Of a stretch of DNA of 64,000 bases, positions 8,870 through 18,962 are shown in pieces. Position 1 is the stretch's first letter; the number at the start of each line of letters is the position of its first letter. The stretch lies in contig NZ_LT607803.1 in the NCBI RefSeq assembly GCF_900090195.1, positions 558,001 to 622,000 of the forward strand, in the 5' to 3' direction. Both the position numbers and the translations under genes were made by a program. Source of the DNA: Variovorax sp. HW608. Its GTDB lineage: Bacteria > Pseudomonadota > Gammaproteobacteria > Burkholderiales > Burkholderiaceae_C. The notes beneath the pieces are model-generated. The model saw only the letters and a program-made list of their open reading frames with translations, did not search any database and was not told where the DNA came from.

Positions 8870-10147
8870 ATGAGAAGCATCAAGTTGGTTTCTTCTGCGT
8901 TGTTCGCCGCGGGGATGTGGCTGTCCTCTGCCGGTGCCCTGGCCGACACGACGGTTCGTCTGATGCATGTGGACCAGAACCCCGAGACCGGCGCCTTCTA
9001 CAACGACGTTGCGCGCCGTTTCGAATCGACGCACCCCGGCGTGAAGGTCGAGATCCAGTACCTCGAGAACGAGTCGTACAAGAAGAAGCTGACCACGCTG
9101 CTGCAGTCGCCCGACCGGCCCAACATCCTGTACAGCTGGGGCGGCGGGACGATGCGGGACCAGATCAAGGCCGGCGTCGTCGAGGACATCTCGGCGCCCA
9201 TGGACGCGAAGTGGCGCGAGAGCTTCATGCCGGCTGCGCTGCAGGCCTTTACCGTCAACGGCAAGGTCTACGGCGTACCGCTGCAGCTGGGCCAGGTCGG
9301 GTTCTTCTACAACAAGGACCTGTTCGCGAAGGCCGGGGTGGACGCCGGTTCGATCAAGACCTGGGACGACCTGCTCGGCGCCGTGAAGAAGATCAAGGAC
9401 TCGGGGACCACGCCGATCATCGTCGGCGGCGGTGACAAGTGGCCGCTGCACTTCTACTGGTCGCACCTGGCCCTGCGGATCGGCGGCAAGGCCGCCTTCG
9501 ACTCCGCCATGCAAGGCGAAGGCAAGGGCTTTGCGAGCGACACCTTCGTCCAGGCGGGCACCTTGTTCCAGCAACTCACCGACCTGAAGCCGTTCCAGCC
9601 GGGCTACCTCGGCGCCACGTTTCCCCAGTCTTCGGGCCAGTTCGGCGACGGCAAGGGGGCCATGGTGCTGCAGCTGAACTCGATGCTCGGCTCGATGAAG
9701 GCGAACTCCGCGAACAAGCTCGGCATTCCCGAGGACAAGCTGGGATGGTTCCCCTTCCCGGCCGTGGCGGGCGGCAAGGGCGACCCGAGCGACACCCTGG
9801 GCGGCATGAACGGCTGGCTGGTCACCAAGGGCTCGCCGAAGGAGGCCGTCGAATTCCTGCGCTTCTTCTCGGAGGCGAAGAACCAGCGCATCCCGGCTGA
9901 GCGCGGCTCCTACATCCCGGTGGTGAACGGAACGCAGGATGCCATCGCGAACCCGATCCTTCGCCAGTTGGCAGAGAACGTCTCGAAGTCGCACTACCAC
10001 CAGATCTACTACGACCAGATGCTTGGCCCGTCGGTCGGTGCGGTCGTCAACGACGTGTCGGTCGATCTCGCCACCGGGAAGATGAAGCCGGCGGACGCCG
10101 CGGCTGCCGTGCAGGCCGCCTGGCAGCGCGCCAACGGCACCAACTGA
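8870..10147 (+). CDS. Sugar ABC transporter, extracellular substrate-binding protein (family 1)
   Basis: Periplasmic binding protein of 425 residues. The N-terminus has a Sec signal peptide with a hydrophobic core and an AxA site (SAGALA, cleavage about residue 25). The mature part matches MalE/UgpB-like binding proteins, for example GVPLQLGQVGFFYNKDLF and the TWDDLLGAVKKIK region. ATG 8870 follows GGAG at 8861-8864. It leads an operon with two permeases and an ATPase, the CUT1 arrangement for oligosaccharides, glycosides or polyols. The cytoplasmic GH5 enzyme under the same operator suggests a beta-glycoside ligand. Confidence 0.93.
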   Translation: MRSIKLVSSALFAAGMWLSSAGALADTTVRLMHVDQNPETGAFYNDVARRFESTHPGVKVEIQYLENESYKKKLTTLLQSPDRPNILYSWGGGTMRDQIKAGVVEDISAPMDAKWRESFMPAALQAFTVNGKVYGVPLQLGQVGFFYNKDLFAKAGVDAGSIKTWDDLLGAVKKIKDSGTTPIIVGGGDKWPLHFYWSHLALRIGGKAAFDSAMQGEGKGFASDTFVQAGTLFQQLTDLKPFQPGYLGATFPQSSGQFGDGKGAMVLQLNSMLGSMKANSANKLGIPEDKLGWFPFPAVAGGKGDPSDTLGGMNGWLVTKGSPKEAVEFLRFFSEAKNQRIPAERGSYIPVVNGTQDAIANPILRQLAENVSKSHYHQIYYDQMLGPSVGAVVNDVSVDLATGKMKPADAAAAVQAAWQRANGTN

Positions 10148-10170
10148 GCGATCCGCGGGAAGGATCCAAC

Positions 10171-11121
10171 GTGACGATGATCGATCACAGTGCGGGCGCT
10201 GCCATGCCCGCCGCCCCGACAGGCTGGTCGCGGGCCTGGCGCCGCAAGCCATCCAAACGAGTCGGCGGCACGACGACGGTGGTGCTGTTCTTTCTGCCGC
10301 CGGCGATCCTGCTGTTCACCTTGTTCGTTGCCTTCCCGATGGGGGCGGCCGGCTGGTACAGCTTCTTCAGCTGGAACGGCTACGGTGTCCCCACCAATTT
10401 CATCGGCCTGCGGAACTTCGTGGACCTGTTCCGCAACCCCGCGTTCCACACGGCCCTCGGCAACAACCTGCTGATCATCGTGGGGTCCCTGGCGGTGCAG
10501 TTGCCATTGGCCCTGGCGATGGCGGTGCTGCTGGCCGACAAGGTGCGCGGCACCACCACCTTCAGGCTGATCTTCTTCCTGCCCTACATCCTGGCGGAGA
10601 TCGCGGCCGGCCTCATCTGGCGCTTCGTCTACGACGGCGACTACGGCCTCCTGGCCAAGGTCTGGGAAGCGTTCGGAGCGAGCGCGCCCTATGTGCTGTC
10701 CGAACCGGACCTCGCCATGTACGCCATCCTGGTCGTCGTGATCTGGAAGTACTTCGGCTTCCACATGATCCTGTACATCGCCGGACTGCAGCAGATCGAT
10801 CGAAGCCTCTATGAAGCTGCTCGCATCGACGGCGCGTCGCGCTGGCAGATCTTCACCCGCATCACGGTGCCCTTGCTGGGCTCGACGATCAGGCTGTCGG
10901 TGTTCTTCGCGATCCTCGGATCGATCCAGCTCTTCGATCTCATCATGCCGCTGACCAAGGGCGGTCCGTCCGACAGCACGCAGACCATGGTGACCTTCCT
11001 CTACAGCTACGGGGTGACTCGCATGGAGATCGGATTCGGCAGCGCCGTCGGTGTCGTCCTGTTCCTGATCTGCGTGGTCTTCGCCTTTGGCTACAAACGG
11101 ATCCTGATGCGCCATGACTAG
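10171..11121 (+). CDS. Sugar ABC transporter permease (MalF-like)
   Basis: Inner-membrane permease of 316 residues with about six transmembrane segments, the first near residues 30-52. The coupling (EAA) motif that docks the ATPase is visible as YEAARIDGASRWQIF near 212-226. The GTG at 10171 or the ATG at 10177 could start translation; GGAAGGA lies a few bases upstream. The stop overlaps the next permease gene by 8 bases, indicating coupled synthesis of the heterodimer. Confidence 0.92.
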   Translation: MTMIDHSAGAAMPAAPTGWSRAWRRKPSKRVGGTTTVVLFFLPPAILLFTLFVAFPMGAAGWYSFFSWNGYGVPTNFIGLRNFVDLFRNPAFHTALGNNLLIIVGSLAVQLPLALAMAVLLADKVRGTTTFRLIFFLPYILAEIAAGLIWRFVYDGDYGLLAKVWEAFGASAPYVLSEPDLAMYAILVVVIWKYFGFHMILYIAGLQQIDRSLYEAARIDGASRWQIFTRITVPLLGSTIRLSVFFAILGSIQLFDLIMPLTKGGPSDSTQTMVTFLYSYGVTRMEIGFGSAVGVVLFLICVVFAFGYKRILMRHD

Positions 11122-11965
11122 TCACGATACAACCCCTTCGAAGTCGGCGTCGATGTCGCCGGTCGTTCGCTACGCAGCGCTGTTCCTCGTTGCCGGCCTG
11201 GTGCTGATCCCGTTGGTCGCCACCGTGCTGGGCGGATTCAAGACGCTCGGCGACCTGCGGGTCAACCCGTTCGGATTTCCGGCCCAATGGGAATGGCGCA
11301 ACTACTGGGACATCCTGGGCGGGAGCCGCTACTGGCAGCTGATGGGCAATTCCGCGGTGATCGCGGTGCTGACGGTCATCCTGACGGTGATGGTCTCGGC
11401 GATGGCGGCCTTCGTGTTCGTGCACATCAAGTTCTTCGGCTCGACCTTCCTCATCAACTACCTGCTTCTCGGCTTGATGTTCCCGGCGGCGACCGCCATC
11501 TTGCCGCTCTTCATCCAGATCCGGGACCTGGGCCTGCTCGACAACTACTGGGGCGTCGTGCTGCCACAGGTGGCCTTCGGCCTGGCGTCGAGCATCCTGC
11601 TGTTTCGCAACTACTTCAAGCAACTGCCGGCGGAATTGTTCGAGGCGGCCTTGATCGACGGCTGCGGCTACTTCAGGTTCTTCTGGCACATCGTGCTGCC
11701 GCTGTCGCGCCCCATCTTGGCCACCGTGGCGGTGATCGTCTTCGTGCACAGCTGGAACTCCTACCTGCTGCCGCTGGTGGTCTTCAACCGCGAGACGCTC
11801 TACACCTGGCCGCTCGGGATCATGGCCTACCAGGGCGAGTTCTCGACCGACTGGAACCTGGTGCTGGCATTCATCACGCTCACGATCCTTCCGGCCGTGA
11901 TCATGTTCTTTGCCGCCCAGAAGCACATCGTCGCCGGCCTGACCTCCGGCTCTGTAAAGGGTTGA
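11114..11965 (+). CDS. Sugar ABC transporter permease (MalG-like)
   Basis: Second inner-membrane permease, 283 residues, with the EAA loop FEAALIDGCGYFRFFWH (about 176-192) and a hydrophobic profile of six segments. It overlaps the MalF-like gene by 8 bases and completes the translocation pore. The final residues (HIVAGLTSGSVKG) are a typical MalG-type tail. Confidence 0.92.
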   Translation: MTSHDTTPSKSASMSPVVRYAALFLVAGLVLIPLVATVLGGFKTLGDLRVNPFGFPAQWEWRNYWDILGGSRYWQLMGNSAVIAVLTVILTVMVSAMAAFVFVHIKFFGSTFLINYLLLGLMFPAATAILPLFIQIRDLGLLDNYWGVVLPQVAFGLASSILLFRNYFKQLPAELFEAALIDGCGYFRFFWHIVLPLSRPILATVAVIVFVHSWNSYLLPLVVFNRETLYTWPLGIMAYQGEFSTDWNLVLAFITLTILPAVIMFFAAQKHIVAGLTSGSVKG

Positions 11966-12013
11966 CGCCCGTCGCTCGTACGCCCCACAACCAGGCAATC
12001 ACAAGGATCAAGC

Positions 12014-13075
<1,062 letters not shown>

Positions 13076-13093
13076 AAGAGCAGGAGCTGGTCA

Positions 13094-13213
13094 ATGGATT
13101 TTCTGAGAGTCATCGACTTCCGCGCCAGCATCGCGCAACCGGATGATCCCGTGATGAAGGACCTATCGGCGGGTGACCTTTCGCGTACCAGGTCCCCGGC
13201 ATCACCCCTGTAG
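13094..13213 (+). CDS. Short open reading frame (39 codons) between ATPase and FAH genes
   Basis: ATG 13094 has a good ribosome binding site (AGGAG, 7-base spacing) and encodes 39 residues starting MDFLRVIDFRASIAQ. By contrast, the downstream FAH gene at 13222 has a poor site. The peptide may couple translation to the next gene, or be the left-over start of a lost gene. I do not recognise the sequence. Confidence 0.35.
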   Translation: MDFLRVIDFRASIAQPDDPVMKDLSAGDLSRTRSPASPL

Positions 13214-13221
13214 ATCTTGCA

Positions 13222-14406
13222 ATGCAATCGAACCTCCATCCATCGTTTCTTCCTGCCGACGTTTCCGGCGCCTTGCTCGTCGGCCGGGTCTGGCGTTCAG
13301 GCCCCGTCAACGGACCTTGCGTGGTGCTGGTTCGAGACGGTCGAGTCGTGGACATCACCGCCTCGGCGCCCACGGTCTCCGACCTTCTCGAGCGCCAGGA
13401 CCTTCTTGAATTCATCCGCAACTGCCCGGGGGAGCCTCTGGGTGAAGTGGCCGGGTGGCTGAACAAGACCATGAAGGCCTCGGGAGAAGCTGGCGCCGAG
13501 AAGCTCCTGGCCCCTTGCGACCTGCAGGCCATCAAGGCATGCGGCGTCACCTTCGCCGTGAGCCTGCTGGAGCGCGTCATCGAGGAGCAGGCCGGCGGCG
13601 ATGCGACCAAGGCCGTGCAGATCCGCACTGAGCTGCAACGCACCATCGGGACGGACCTGTCGGCCATCCGACCCGGCTCGCCCGAAGCGGAAACGCTCAA
13701 GCGTGAACTCATCCGCCAGGGTACATGGTCGCAGTACATGGAAGTCGGCATCGGCCCCGATGCCGAAGTGTTCTCGAAGGCGCAGCCCATGTCGGCGGTC
13801 GGATTCGGCGCGGACGTCGGATTGCACCCCGGCTCGTCGTGGAACAACCCTGAGCCCGAGATCGTGCTGGCCGTCACCAGTCGCTCGCAGATCGTCGGCG
13901 CGACGCTGGGCAACGATGTCAACCTCCGCGACATCGAAGGCCGCAGCGCCCTCCTGCTGGGCAAAGCCAAGGACAACAACGGCTCCTGCGCCATCGGGCC
14001 GTTTCTGCGCCTGTTTGACGAGGACTTCACGCTGGACACCATCCGCGCGGCCACCGTGAGCCTGACCATCGAGGGGCAGGACGACGGCTTCCGGCTGGAA
14101 GGCGCAAGCCGCATGGCCGAGATCAGCCGCGACCCCGCCGACCTGGTGCGCCAGACCTGCGGTCCACATCACCAGTATCCGGACGGCTTCTTCCTCTTCC
14201 TCGGCACGATGTTCTCCCCGATCGAGGACCGCGGGGCCGAAGGCAAGGGCTTCACGCACCGCCTCGGTGACCGCGTGACGATCTCGACGCCGTCGCTGGG
14301 CGCCCTGGTCAATCACGTGCAGCGCTCCGATGCCATCGCCCCCTGGACCTTCGGCGTCCGGGCTCTTTACCGAAATCTGTCCTTGCGCGGCATTGCCGCT
14401 TCCTGA
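13222..14406 (+). CDS. Fumarylacetoacetate hydrolase-family protein, probable 2-keto-3-deoxypentonate dehydratase
   Basis: A 394-residue FAH-superfamily enzyme. The metal-binding acidic segment SSWNNPEPEIVLAV lies near 205-218, and NDVNLRDIEG near 230-239. Length and context match the XylX/AraD1-type dehydratases that convert 2-keto-3-deoxy-xylonate or -arabinonate to 2-oxoglutarate semialdehyde. Neighbouring SDR, SMP-30 and IlvD genes make the earlier intermediates, and the aldehyde dehydrogenase at 4644 uses the product. Sugar stereochemistry is not predictable. Confidence 0.82.
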   Translation: MQSNLHPSFLPADVSGALLVGRVWRSGPVNGPCVVLVRDGRVVDITASAPTVSDLLERQDLLEFIRNCPGEPLGEVAGWLNKTMKASGEAGAEKLLAPCDLQAIKACGVTFAVSLLERVIEEQAGGDATKAVQIRTELQRTIGTDLSAIRPGSPEAETLKRELIRQGTWSQYMEVGIGPDAEVFSKAQPMSAVGFGADVGLHPGSSWNNPEPEIVLAVTSRSQIVGATLGNDVNLRDIEGRSALLLGKAKDNNGSCAIGPFLRLFDEDFTLDTIRAATVSLTIEGQDDGFRLEGASRMAEISRDPADLVRQTCGPHHQYPDGFFLFLGTMFSPIEDRGAEGKGFTHRLGDRVTISTPSLGALVNHVQRSDAIAPWTFGVRALYRNLSLRGIAAS

Positions 14407-14436
14407 GGCGAACCGATCAACAGAAGGGACTCATCC

Positions 14437-15201
14437 ATGTCTGCCATCTATCCGAGCCTTGCGGGCAAGCGCGTCGTCATCACGGGAGGGGCCTCCGGCA
14501 TCGGCGCGGCCATGGTCGAAGCCTTCGCCCGGCAAGGCGCCAAGGTGTTCTTCCTGGACATCGCCGACTTGGAAGGCCGGGCGCTCCAATCGAAGCTCCG
14601 CGACAGCGCGCACCCGCCTGTCTTCCATCGCTGTGACCTGACCGACATCCAGGCTGTCCAGGCGACCTTCGCAGCGATCGAGGCATCGGGTGGACCGATC
14701 AACGTCCTCGTCAACAACGCAGCCAATGACGATCGACATGAAGTCGACGCCGTCACGACGGACTACTGGGACCAGCGGATCGCCGTCAACCTGCGGCACC
14801 AGTTCTTCTGCGCACAAGCTGTTTCGAGCGGAATGAAGGCGGCGGGCGGCGGCGTGATCCTGAACCTCGGCTCCATCTCCTGGCATCTTGCGCTGGCCAA
14901 CCTGTCGATCTACATGACCGCCAAGGCAGGCATCGAAGGACTGACCAAGGGATTGGCGCGCGACCTCGGCAGATACGACATCCGCGTCAACTGCATCGTT
15001 CCGGGTGCGGTGCGCACGCCGCGCCAGATGCAGCTGTGGCAAACACCCGAGAGCGAGGCGAAAGTGGTGGCCGCGCAGTGCCTGCAGCAACGCGTCGACC
15101 CGGCACATGTCGCGGCGATGGCGCTCTTTCTGGCGTCGGACGATGCGGCCCGATGCTCCGGGCGCGAGTACTTCGTGGACGCTGGCTGGTACGGCGGATG
15201 A
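14437..15201 (+). CDS. SDR-family dehydrogenase, probable pentose (xylose/arabinose) 1-dehydrogenase
   Basis: Classical short-chain dehydrogenase of 254 residues. The cofactor motif TGGASGIG is at 16-23, NNAAN at 93-97, and the catalytic tetrad includes a Ser near 146-148, Tyr159 and Lys163. Probable role: oxidation of a pentose to the aldonolactone with NAD(P)+, as XylB does in Caulobacter. Its stop overlaps the start of the SMP-30 lactonase gene (ATGA), which would hydrolyse the product. Confidence 0.88.
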   Translation: MSAIYPSLAGKRVVITGGASGIGAAMVEAFARQGAKVFFLDIADLEGRALQSKLRDSAHPPVFHRCDLTDIQAVQATFAAIEASGGPINVLVNNAANDDRHEVDAVTTDYWDQRIAVNLRHQFFCAQAVSSGMKAAGGGVILNLGSISWHLALANLSIYMTAKAGIEGLTKGLARDLGRYDIRVNCIVPGAVRTPRQMQLWQTPESEAKVVAAQCLQQRVDPAHVAAMALFLASDDAARCSGREYFVDAGWYGG

Positions 15202-16091
15202 ACGGCATCGATCCGCATTGCGTCTGGCCACTGGGTGCACAACTCGGCGAAGGCCCAATCTGGCAAGCCTCCGAACGTGCGGTGTATTTCGTCGACATCA
15301 AGGGCCGCCGAATACATCGATGGTCGGTGGACTCCGGTCGGCGTGACAGCTGGCCGACTCCGGGACAACCGGGGTTCCTGGTTCCGATCGACGACGAGCA
15401 GTTCATCTGCGGCCTGAACGATGGACTCTACTTCTTCGAGCCGTCCAGACCTGCAAGCCAGCGGTTTACGCCTTTGGTGGAAGTCGAGCCGGAGCTTCCC
15501 GGAAATCGCCTGAACGATGGTTACGTGGACATCCAGGGGCGAGTGTGGTTCGGATCGATGGATGACAGCGAGTTGGAGCAGTCTGGAGCGCTGTACAGCC
15601 TGGCCGCTGGTGGCGGACTCGTGTCCCACGACGCAGGCTATGTCATCACCAACGGCCCGACGATGAGCCCTGATGGCCGCACGCTCTATCACACCGATAC
15701 GCTCGCGCGTTGCATCTACACCTTCGACGTGGGTGACGATGGACATCTGGCCCACAAGCGGAAGTTCCTGCAAGTCGAGCCTGATGGATACCCCGACGGC
15801 ATGGCGGTGGATTCCACAGGTTGCCTGTGGGTCGCCATGTTCGGAGGCTGGCGCATCGACCGATTTTCGCCGCAGGGCGAATACCTGGAAAGCGTTCGCT
15901 TTCCTTGCGCCAACATAACCAAGCTGGCCTTCGGCGTCGATGACCTGCGCACCGTTTTCGTGACGACCGCCACCAAGGGACTGTCGCGGGACGATCTTCG
16001 GCGTCAGCCGCTGGCGGGCGGCTTGTTCTCTTTCCGCTCACCTATCAGCGGTCTGCCTCAGAACCGCTTGCACACAAGGATGGCTGCATGA
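15198..16091 (+). CDS. SMP-30/gluconolactonase-family sugar lactonase
   Basis: Six-bladed beta-propeller lactonase of 297 residues. Probable metal ligands are Glu18 (GEGP), Asn152 (ITNGP) and Asp200 (YPDG). It opens the aldonolactone made by the SDR enzyme to the free acid. The start overlaps the SDR stop and the stop overlaps the IlvD start, so the three genes are translationally coupled. XylC of the Caulobacter xylose pathway is the functional analogue. Confidence 0.9.
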   Translation: MNGIDPHCVWPLGAQLGEGPIWQASERAVYFVDIKGRRIHRWSVDSGRRDSWPTPGQPGFLVPIDDEQFICGLNDGLYFFEPSRPASQRFTPLVEVEPELPGNRLNDGYVDIQGRVWFGSMDDSELEQSGALYSLAAGGGLVSHDAGYVITNGPTMSPDGRTLYHTDTLARCIYTFDVGDDGHLAHKRKFLQVEPDGYPDGMAVDSTGCLWVAMFGGWRIDRFSPQGEYLESVRFPCANITKLAFGVDDLRTVFVTTATKGLSRDDLRRQPLAGGLFSFRSPISGLPQNRLHTRMAA

Positions 16092-17872
16092 CAGAAGGTA
16101 CCCGCACCACTCGCCGGTTTCGATCGCAGGACTGGTTCGCCAATCCCGACCACATCGACATGACGGCGCTCTATCTGGAGCGCTTCATGAACTACGGCAT
16201 CACGCCGGCGGAACTGCGCTCCGGCAAACCCATCATCGGGATCGCCCAATCCGGGAGCGACCTCAATCCGTGCAACCGGGTCCATCTGGAACTGGCGAAG
16301 CGCGTGCGCGACGGCATCCGCGACGCCGGAGGCATTCCGATGGAATTCCCCGTGCATCCGACCTTCGAGAATTGCAGGCGGCCCACCGCGGCCATCGACC
16401 GCAACCTGGCCTACATGGCGCTGGTCGAGATCCTGCACGGCTACCCGATCGACGCCGTGGTGCTGACCACGGGCTGCGACAAGTCGACGCCCTCGCAGGT
16501 CATGGCCGCGGCAACCGTGGACATCCCCACGATCGTGCTGTCGGGCGGCCCGATGCTGGACGGCTGGTTCGAAGGAGAACTCGTCGGCTCCGGGGCGGCG
16601 ATCTGGAAGAGCCGGCGGCTTCTGGCGGCGGGCCGGATCGACGAAGCCAAGTTCATGGACATCGCGACCGCATCGGCGCCTTCGGTGGGGCACTGCAACA
16701 CCATGGGAACGGCCTCGACCATGAACGCCCTCGCCGAGGCGCTGGGCCTGTCGTTGACGGGCTGCGCCGCGATCCCCGCGCCCTACCGGGAACGCGGGCA
16801 GATCGCCTACGAAACCGGGCGCCGCATCGTCGAGCTGGCCTGCGAGGACCGGCGGCCCTCGTCGATCCTCACGCGGGATGCCTTCCTCGATGCCATCGTC
16901 GTCAACGCCGCGATCGGCGGCTCCACCAACGCGCAGCCGCATCTGATGGCCATGGCGCGCCATGCGGGCGTGGATCTGCGTCCGAGCGACTGGACCGAGT
17001 TCGGCTTCGATGTGCCGTTGCTGCTGAACATGCAGCCGGCGGGCAAGTACCTGGGCGAGGCCTTTCATCGCGCGGGAGGTGTGCCGGCGGTCATGTGGGA
17101 ACTCCAGCAGGCGGGCCTGTTGCGCAGCGCACGGCCGACGGTCACCGGCAAGACGATGGAAGAGAACCTCCAAGGCCGGGAAAGCGTGAACCGCGAGGTG
17201 ATCCGCGAGTTCGCGCACCCTCTCAGGGATCGCGCGGGCTTCCTCGTCCTCCGCGGCAACTTGTTCGACTTCGCGATCCTGAAGACCAGCGTGATCTCCG
17301 CCGAGTTTCGTGAGCGCAACCTGAGCCGGCCGGGCGCCGAGGGACAGTTCGAGTGCCGGGCGATCGTCTTCGAGGATTCCGACGACTATCACGCACGCAT
17401 CAACGACCCGGCGCTCGCCATCGACGAGAACTGCATCCTCGTGATACGCGGTGCGGGTCCCGTCGGCTGGCCCGGGTCCGCGGAAGTCGTGAACATGCAG
17501 CCGCCGGATGCGCTGCTCAAGCGCGGGATCACCAGTCTCCCCACCCTGGGAGACGGGCGGCAGTCGGGGACCTCGGACAGTCCGTCGATCCTCAACGCCT
17601 CGCCCGAGAGCGCCATCGGCGGCGGGCTGGCCTGGCTGCGCACGGGCGATGTCATCCGCATCGACCTGAACGCCGGGCAATGCAACGCGCTGGTGTCCGA
17701 CGAGGAGATCGCGCGCCGCAAGAGTGAAGGGCCGCCGGCGATCCGGCCGAGCCAGACGCCGTGGCAGGAGGTCTATCGCGCGACCGTCGGACAACTCGAC
17801 TCGGGCGCGTGCATGGAACTGGCGATCAAGTACCGCGGCGTGGCCGGCGACCCGCCTCGTCACAATCATTGA
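16088..17872 (+). CDS. IlvD/Edd-family dehydratase, probable pentonate dehydratase
   Basis: Iron-sulfur dehydratase of 594 residues that removes water from an aldonate to give 2-keto-3-deoxy-aldonate. Candidate cluster ligands are Cys62 (DLNPC), Cys130 (TTGCDKST) and Cys203 (GHCNTMG). The C-terminus PRHNH is typical of sugar-acid IlvD enzymes, so the protein is complete. It is the last gene of the catabolic operon. Directly after its stop the sequence turns into the remnant of a convergent aldolase gene. Confidence 0.92.
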   Translation: MTEGTRTTRRFRSQDWFANPDHIDMTALYLERFMNYGITPAELRSGKPIIGIAQSGSDLNPCNRVHLELAKRVRDGIRDAGGIPMEFPVHPTFENCRRPTAAIDRNLAYMALVEILHGYPIDAVVLTTGCDKSTPSQVMAAATVDIPTIVLSGGPMLDGWFEGELVGSGAAIWKSRRLLAAGRIDEAKFMDIATASAPSVGHCNTMGTASTMNALAEALGLSLTGCAAIPAPYRERGQIAYETGRRIVELACEDRRPSSILTRDAFLDAIVVNAAIGGSTNAQPHLMAMARHAGVDLRPSDWTEFGFDVPLLLNMQPAGKYLGEAFHRAGGVPAVMWELQQAGLLRSARPTVTGKTMEENLQGRESVNREVIREFAHPLRDRAGFLVLRGNLFDFAILKTSVISAEFRERNLSRPGAEGQFECRAIVFEDSDDYHARINDPALAIDENCILVIRGAGPVGWPGSAEVVNMQPPDALLKRGITSLPTLGDGRQSGTSDSPSILNASPESAIGGGLAWLRTGDVIRIDLNAGQCNALVSDEEIARRKSEGPPAIRPSQTPWQEVYRATVGQLDSGACMELAIKYRGVAGDPPRHNH

Positions 17873-18032
17873 TGCCTCCATCACGACGCACCATCCGCCT
17901 TTCGCAGCCCATTCCAGGGCGAATGCACGGCAGGCCGCGACCAATCGCTGCTTGAGATGCTGGCGCTCTTCCTCATAGGTCGAGAAGGCGGCGAGCTCGG
18001 GGTAGATCAACCCCTTCTGCTGCGGCTGATAG
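17873..18032 (-). pseudogene. Class II aldolase/adducin-family gene, middle fragment left of the IS66 insertion
   Basis: On the minus strand this frame reads LIYPELAAFSTYEEERQHLK and RLVAACRAFALE, the N-terminal region of class II aldolase proteins. It joins, across the IS66 element and its 8-base duplication, to the start at 28413-28494. After FALE the similarity stops at about 17910 and the sequence runs into the ilvD-like gene end, so the catalytic part is gone. The gene was therefore truncated by a deletion as well as split by the insertion. Confidence 0.65.
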
Positions 18033-18133
18033 GTAATAGTCCGACGTAGGCCGTTCTTGTTTAACTTGGCGAGGCCAGACAGCATGTGACCTGAAGAAAT
18101 GGCGCACCAATAGGTGTCCATCAACAGGAGTGC

Positions 18134-18550
18134 ATGTACATCATGAAGAGTGAGGCGGAGCCGAGACGGCGGCATCACGATCGAGCGTTCAAGGCCAAGC
18201 TCGTCGAGCAGAGCATGCAACCCGGGGCGTCGGCATCGGCCGTTGCGCGGGAGCATGGCATCAATGCCAACATGTTGTTCACCTGGCGGCGCGAGCACGC
18301 GCGCGCGGGGATCGTGGCCAGGTCTTCGGAATCCGCGGTGTTGTTGCCTGTGCGGCTTGCTGGCCCCGCTGAGGAGATGCTCGCAGAGCAAGGCGTGCAG
18401 GAGTCGTCCGGGTCGGCGCCGGCGACGAATCGCTCGTCGCGTCCAGGCGTCATCGAACTGGAGCTCGCCGGAGCCCACCTTCGCCTGCGCGGTACCGTCG
18501 ACGAAGCCAGTCTGTGCAGCGTCTTGCGCGCGCTGCGCCAATCGGCATGA
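18134..18550 (+). CDS. tnpA: IS66 TnpA-type protein (element 1)
   Basis: First of the IS66 genes, 138 residues, with a helix-turn-helix region (FKAKLVEQSMQPGASASAVAREHGIN in part, about 20-45). This small DNA-binding protein is needed for transposition in IS66 elements. CAGGAG precedes the ATG at 18134; ATG 18143 has a more normal spacing and is an alternative start. Same length as the tnpA of element 2. Confidence 0.88.
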   Translation: MYIMKSEAEPRRRHHDRAFKAKLVEQSMQPGASASAVAREHGINANMLFTWRREHARAGIVARSSESAVLLPVRLAGPAEEMLAEQGVQESSGSAPATNRSSRPGVIELELAGAHLRLRGTVDEASLCSVLRALRQSA

Positions 18551-18894
18551 TCGGCCCACGCGCGGGCACCCGGATCTGGCTGGCTGCGGGGGTCACCGAC
18601 ATGCGCTGCGGCATGGACTCACTCGCCGTCAAAGTGCAGACGGTGCTCACTGAAGATCCTTACGGTGGTCATGTCTTCGTCTTCCGCGGCCGCCGCGGGG
18701 ATCTGGTCAAGCTGCTGTGGAGCGATGGAGACGGCATGTACCTGCTGGCCCGGCGGCTGGAGCGCGGCCGCTTCATCTGGCCGCAGGCCGAATCCGGTTC
18801 GATTGCGCTGAGCGCGGCACAGCTGTCGATGCTGCTGGAGGGCATCGATTGGCGCCGACCTGAACGGACCTGGCGGCCACGCGCCGCTGCATAG
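18547..18894 (+). CDS. tnpB: IS66 TnpB protein (element 1)
   Basis: IS66 Orf2-like accessory transposition protein, 115 residues. The family motifs TDMRCGMDSLA, VFVFRGRRGDLVKLL and RLERGRFIWP are visible. The start overlaps the tnpA stop (ATGA). Length equals tnpB of element 2. Confidence 0.92.
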   Translation: MIGPRAGTRIWLAAGVTDMRCGMDSLAVKVQTVLTEDPYGGHVFVFRGRRGDLVKLLWSDGDGMYLLARRLERGRFIWPQAESGSIALSAAQLSMLLEGIDWRRPERTWRPRAAA

Positions 18895-18962
18895 CCGACA
18901 CATCGATCGTTGACAGGGCAACTCCCGTTGGTGGTGCCGCGTGTGCCTGGAACAGTCATGCC

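Noticed and set aside
8828-10252. 474-codon minus-strand frame opposite the sugar-binding protein
   Set aside because: Antisense shadow; repetitive Arg/Leu/Gly-rich translation without motifs.
16058-18559. 833-codon minus-strand frame opposite the IlvD and tnpA genes
   Set aside because: Shadow of the plus-strand genes. Only a short central segment (17910-18085) resembles a real protein, and that belongs to the aldolase remnant.
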